In this document: positions 6,451 through 9,191 of the stretch, one piece after another
Layout: every line of letters begins with the position of its first letter
How positions within the stretch are numbered: the stretch's first letter is position 1
Source of the DNA: Bdellovibrionales bacterium
GTDB lineage: Bacteria > Bdellovibrionota > UBA2428
DNA: 9,191 nt
Direction: 5' to 3'
Assembly (NCBI GenBank): GCA_018266335.1
Contig: JAFEAR010000219.1
Coordinates: 1-9,191, forward strand
The notes under the pieces: model-generated
What the model was told of the DNA's origin: nothing
What the model saw: only the letters and a program-made list of their open reading frames with translations
Database searches by the model: none
Position numbers and translations under genes: made by a program

Positions 6451-7645
6451 AATTTTTCGCCTCGCTCTGGAGGCCCTGCTCGCCAACAAATTGCGCTCCG
6501 GCCTGACCATGCTCGGCCTCATCATCGGCGTCGGCGCCGTGGTGTTGTTGGTGTCCATTGGCAATGGCGCCAAGAACTACGTTACGGGTCAATTCGAGGG
6601 CCTGGGCACGAACCTCATTTTGATTCAGCCCGGACGCACGGACCGCAAGTCCGCCATGGGCACCCCCATCGGTAACGTGAAAAAGAAAATGACTTTGGGC
6701 GATGTCGAAGCTCTGCAGCGCAAAGCTTTCAACCTCGATGCCGTCACGGGCATCCTGCTCGGCAACGGTTCCGTGGACTACCAGGGCAACAAGAACAACG
6801 TGCAAGTGCTCGGCACCAACGAGCAGTTCGTGAACATTTTTAACATCCACGTGGCCACGGGCTCGTTCTACACCCGCGAGGACGAAGACAGCGGCCGCCG
6901 CATCGTCACCCTTGGTCATAACGTGGCCAAAAATCTTTTCGGCGACGACAGTGCCGTCGGGAAGCTGGTGAAAATCAACAGCAGCGAATTTCGTGTCGTG
7001 GGTGTGTTCGAAAAGGTGGGCGACAAAGTCGGCCTCAACATGGATGAGTTCGCCTTTATTCCCACCAAGTCTGCGCTCCGCCTCTTTAATGAGGACAAAC
7101 TCTTCGGAATTCGCGCGAAGGCCCGCACCAAAGTGGGCATTCAGGATGCACTCGACGAAATTTCCACCATCCTCAAAGAACGGCGCAACGGTGAAGAGGA
7201 CTTTACGCTCGTCACCCAGGAGTCCATGTTGAAAACCATGAACACGATTCTGGGTATGCTCACCTACGTGCTGGGCGGCATTGCGATGATCTCCATGATC
7301 GTAGGTGGCATTGGCATCATGAACATCATGCTCGTGAGCGTTACCGAACGAACGCGCGAAATTGGTATTCGCCGCGCCGTGGGGGCGCGACGCTCCGACA
7401 TCATGCGCCAGTTCCTGGCCGAAGCCGTTGCGCTCGCCATCATTGGCGGCCTTATTGGCCTTACGACCTCGGTGGGTTTTACCTATCTGGTTTCGGCCTT
7501 CGCGAAGGGCTTCGACATGCGGGCGCCCGGCTGGATTCTGGCGCCGTCCTTCATTCTTTCGAGCATCACGGGCATTGTGTTTGGAGTTTGGCCCGCCCGC
7601 AAAGCGGCGCGCATTGAAACCATCGAAGCCTTGCGCTTCGAGTAG
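6437..7645 (+). CDS. MacB-type ABC transporter permease (MacB_PCD plus FtsX domain)
   Basis: A 402-residue inner-membrane subunit with the classic four-helix MacB/FtsX layout. An amphipathic N-terminus (RLALEALLANKLRSGLTMLG) leads into TM1 (about 22-44), followed by a large periplasmic domain (about 45-265) with the family's VTGILLGNG, GRRIVTLGHNVAKNLFG and RVVGVFE segments. TM2 (about 272-297), TM3 (about 326-354) and TM4 (about 367-386) follow. The conserved cytosolic coupling stretch SVTERTREIGIRRAVGAR (301-318) comes after TM2, and the chain ends with the typical PARKAARIETIEALRFE. In MacB-type mechanotransmission, ATP hydrolysis in the cytosol drives opening and closing of the periplasmic domain to push substrate from the periplasm into the TolC channel. 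The start is GTG, set by CGGAGG. Together with the previous three genes it forms a complete MacAB-TolC-like system; the ATPase is a separate polypeptide. Confidence 0.95.
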   Translation: MPIREIFRLALEALLANKLRSGLTMLGLIIGVGAVVLLVSIGNGAKNYVTGQFEGLGTNLILIQPGRTDRKSAMGTPIGNVKKKMTLGDVEALQRKAFNLDAVTGILLGNGSVDYQGNKNNVQVLGTNEQFVNIFNIHVATGSFYTREDEDSGRRIVTLGHNVAKNLFGDDSAVGKLVKINSSEFRVVGVFEKVGDKVGLNMDEFAFIPTKSALRLFNEDKLFGIRAKARTKVGIQDALDEISTILKERRNGEEDFTLVTQESMLKTMNTILGMLTYVLGGIAMISMIVGGIGIMNIMLVSVTERTREIGIRRAVGARRSDIMRQFLAEAVALAIIGGLIGLTTSVGFTYLVSAFAKGFDMRAPGWILAPSFILSSITGIVFGVWPARKAARIETIEALRFE

Positions 7646-7658
7646 TTCCCATATAAAT
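7631..7658 (+). promoter_or_regulatory. Possible internal promoter before the barrel gene
   Basis: TTGCGC (7631-7636, inside the last permease codons) and TATAAA (7652-7657) are separated by 15 nt, shorter than the preferred 17. Transcription would begin about 3-5 nt before the ATG at 7667, giving a nearly leaderless message. That is consistent with the lack of a Shine-Dalgarno sequence there. It may only be a chance AT-rich patch in the 21-nt gap. Confidence 0.3.
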
Positions 7659-7666
7659 CTTGGATC

Positions 7667-8215
7667 ATGAATAAAATTCTCTGCACCCTGACTCTCGCTG
7701 TATCCGCCGTTAGTTACGCAGCCCGCGCCGAATCGCAACTCAACGAAATTGAAGCCAGCAGCACACTCGCTAGCTTTTATCTGTCCGGCGATTATTCGCA
7801 CGCGCAAGTGTCGGCCGGCTACAACTACCTCATCACCGAAAGCGTACAAATCGGCGGCAAATTCGGCTGGGAATACATTTCGGCGAAAGATTCGACCGAT
7901 AAAACAACCACGGGATCCGTGTTCTCGCTACTCCTTGGTCCCACCATCAACTATCCCTTCGGCGAAAATCTGAACGAATCATTCTTCACCATGATCGCGT
8001 TGGGATTCATGAAGGCCGACGACGCGCTCACGCGCAACGGCTCCCAAGTGAACATCGGTTCGGGCACCAAGTTTGCGTTCTACGTGGACTTCGGCAAGCG
8101 TTTCCTCATTTGGAACAATTGCATTACGCTGAAGCCGTCCGTTGCGATCCAAAAGGTCGAAGGTCTGGATGTGGCGTTCATCCTGACGCCCTTCGCTCTT
8201 TCCTATTTGTTCTAA
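7667..8215 (+). CDS. Small secreted protein, probable outer-membrane beta-barrel
   Basis: A 182-residue protein of unrecognised specific function. Residues 1-21 are a Sec signal peptide (MNKIL start, hydrophobic core, cleavage after ARA). The mature part alternates polar and hydrophobic/aromatic residues in short strands, for example HAQVSAGYNYL, VQIGGKFGWEYIS, GSVFSLLLGPTINYPF and KFAFYVDFGKRFLIW. It ends with FALSYLF, whose terminal Phe matches the C-terminal signature recognised by the BAM machinery. The size suits an eight-strand OmpA/OmpX/OmpW-like barrel without a periplasmic domain. The mature chain contains a single Cys (C152), so no internal disulfide is possible. It follows the permease by 21 nt and may be co-transcribed, possibly as an accessory of the exporter, but that is inference. 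No ribosome site is visible. Its stop overlaps that of the converging glycosyltransferase gene. Confidence 0.8.
   Translation: MNKILCTLTLAVSAVSYAARAESQLNEIEASSTLASFYLSGDYSHAQVSAGYNYLITESVQIGGKFGWEYISAKDSTDKTTTGSVFSLLLGPTINYPFGENLNESFFTMIALGFMKADDALTRNGSQVNIGSGTKFAFYVDFGKRFLIWNNCITLKPSVAIQKVEGLDVAFILTPFALSYLF
8212..8215. other. Convergent gene ends with overlapping stop codons
   Basis: The four bases CTAA contain the stop of both neighbours: TAA (8213-8215) for the rightward barrel gene, and TAG read leftward from 8214 to 8212 for the glycosyltransferase. There is no intergenic space, and no convincing rho-independent terminator (GC stem followed by a T run) is visible on either strand around it. 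Confidence 0.9.
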
Positions 8216-9191
8216 GCTTGCTTCGGCCCGCGGAGGCGATTGTAGAGCCAGCGCGAACCTTCGTAGTCTTCAATGTTTCCAACCGCTCGCGACACGCTCT
8301 CGTGGTGAATACCCACGGCAAAGGGCGTGTACAGCGAAACGTAACCCAGCGCCTTGAGCTTGGCGGCCAAATCGGTATCACTGAAAGCAATGGGGTACCA
8401 AATTTCGTCAAAGCCCCCCACCTGATTGAACAGCGCCCGCTTCATCATGGCGCAAGCCGCCGTCACGGCATCGGCAGTGTGAATGACGGCCGCAAAAGCC
8501 AGGGCCATTTCGGGCGCGTTTTTATCTTCGTGTCGCCAGGGCATCCGCTCGTGAGCCAACATGCCGTCCAGAATAACGCCTCCATGCTGTAAATTTCCGT
8601 TGGGATAATTCAAGCGCGCACCCACGAGGCCAATTTTAGGTTGGTCCACCCAACGCACCATTTCGAGCACCGCCCCGGCATTCAGAATAACGTCGTTATT
8701 GAGGAACAAAATATTTTGGATTTCGCGGTAGCGCGTGCGCGCAATCGCCAAATTATTCAAACGCGAAAAATTAAAGGGCTCATCGATACGCAGAACTTCG
8801 GCGCCCATGGCCGTTAATTCCTGCGCAATGCTGAGATCCTGACTGCCGTTATCTACGGCCACCACCCGCACCCGCACCCCTTTTTGATCCAGCGCATGGC
8901 GCACGGCCTGAAGGGTGAGTTCTTTTTGTTCCTTAAAGGGAACCACCGCTAAAACCTCGGGTTCTCCCTGAATCTGGGGAATCGCCCGGTAGGTGGTGGG
9001 CCGCATGCCGGCCTCGATTTTCCACGGGAGTCCCTTGGCCGCCACGTAGTCCGTCAGGGCCCGAACGCCCGCGGGGGTTGCATAATCTTTTTGATTCACG
9101 GTCTGCGCAGTGCTCGCAGCGTGGGCGCGCCAGGCGTAAAGCGGCACGGGCACATTCACAAACTCGGCCCCCGCTACATCTAAACGTAGGG
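8212..9191 (-). CDS. Large (probably tandem-domain) family 2 glycosyltransferase, C-terminal 325 residues; 5' end off the right edge
   Basis: The frame is open to the right edge, so the true start is outside; a GTG at 9159-9157 is unlikely to be the start. The visible N-terminal part reads VPVPLYAWRAHAASTAQ, then KDYATPAGVRALTDYVAAKG. This is the linker that in RfbC-like multi-domain transferases ends one GT2 domain and precedes the next. A full GT2 domain follows (numbering from that GTG): VLAVVPFKEQ (69-78), VVAVDNGSQD (99-108), FNFSRLNNLA (129-138), LFLNND (151-156, metal-binding DxD equivalent), GLVGARLNYPNGNLQHGGV (177-195), KRALFNQVGGFDE (240-252), FSDTDL (259-264) and GIHHESVSR (283-291). 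It probably adds sugars to a surface glycan; donor and acceptor are unknown. It converges tail-to-tail with the barrel gene, overlapping by 4 nt. Confidence 0.9.
   Translation of the reverse strand, partial: LRLDVAGAEFVNVPVPLYAWRAHAASTAQTVNQKDYATPAGVRALTDYVAAKGLPWKIEAGMRPTTYRAIPQIQGEPEVLAVVPFKEQKELTLQAVRHALDQKGVRVRVVAVDNGSQDLSIAQELTAMGAEVLRIDEPFNFSRLNNLAIARTRYREIQNILFLNNDVILNAGAVLEMVRWVDQPKIGLVGARLNYPNGNLQHGGVILDGMLAHERMPWRHEDKNAPEMALAFAAVIHTADAVTAACAMMKRALFNQVGGFDEIWYPIAFSDTDLAAKLKALGYVSLYTPFAVGIHHESVSRAVGNIEDYEGSRWLYNRLRGPKQA

Noticed and set aside
6422..7849. A 475-codon open frame on the minus strand opposite the permease and barrel genes
   Set aside because: Its product is low-complexity (rich in Gly, His, Ala, Asn, Glu, Asp, Val), as expected when C-rich third positions of the sense genes become G at first positions of antisense codons. 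It has no recognisable motif and lies wholly opposite two well-supported genes.
8173..8210. Possible terminator: GGCGT / ACGCC hairpin (5-bp stem, 8-nt loop) followed by a T-rich stretch
   Set aside because: The stem is short, lies inside the barrel coding sequence, and the T-rich part is interrupted by C, G and A and begins several bases away, so it is not a convincing rho-independent terminator.
8217..8240. Weak GCTTC / GAGGC hairpin just beyond the converging stops
   Set aside because: It has a five-pair stem including a G-U pair and no T tract on either side.
8212..9159. GTG at 9159 as the start of the right-hand glycosyltransferase
   Set aside because: The frame stays open to the window edge, no ribosome site precedes the GTG, and the residues on both sides belong to a conserved inter-domain segment.

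Overview
The window comes from a Gram-negative (outer-membrane) bacterium. It encodes a TolC-type outer-membrane channel, a lipoprotein periplasmic adaptor and a secreted protein that looks like a beta-barrel ending in Phe. The DNA is moderately GC-rich with a strong preference for G/C at third codon positions, which produces many long shadow frames on the other strand. The lineage cannot be fixed from sequence alone. A deltaproteobacterial or Bdellovibrionota-like background is a guess. No RNA genes, insertion sequences, CRISPR arrays or phage genes were seen, and the window is almost wholly coding.

Layout. (1) Positions 1-2348, minus strand: a two-gene sugar-nucleotide operon, manC (GDP-mannose synthesis) followed after 2 nt by ugd (UDP-glucuronate synthesis), which runs off the left edge. 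(2) Positions 2349-2388: a 40-bp divergent intergenic region holding a 7-bp inverted repeat with a 17-nt spacer. (3) Positions 2389-8215, plus strand: six tightly packed genes, namely a family 2 glycosyltransferase, a TolC-like channel, a lipoprotein MacA/HlyD-type adaptor, a MacB-type ATPase, a separate MacB-type permease and a small putative outer-membrane barrel. Gaps are 2 nt, -4, -10, -14 and 21 nt. (4) Positions 8212-9191, minus strand: the C-terminal part of a large, probably tandem-domain family 2 glycosyltransferase that enters from the right edge. It converges on the barrel gene so closely that the two stop codons overlap.

How the genes may work together. ManC and Ugd supply GDP-mannose and UDP-glucuronate, and the two glycosyltransferases fit a surface-polysaccharide or glycolipid locus. 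The unusual part is a complete tripartite MacAB-TolC-like exporter co-transcribed behind a glycosyltransferase. This suggests, as inference only, export of a glycosylated small molecule, lipid or peptide, in the way DevBCA-TolC exports heterocyst glycolipids in cyanobacteria. Nothing in the window proves the substrate.
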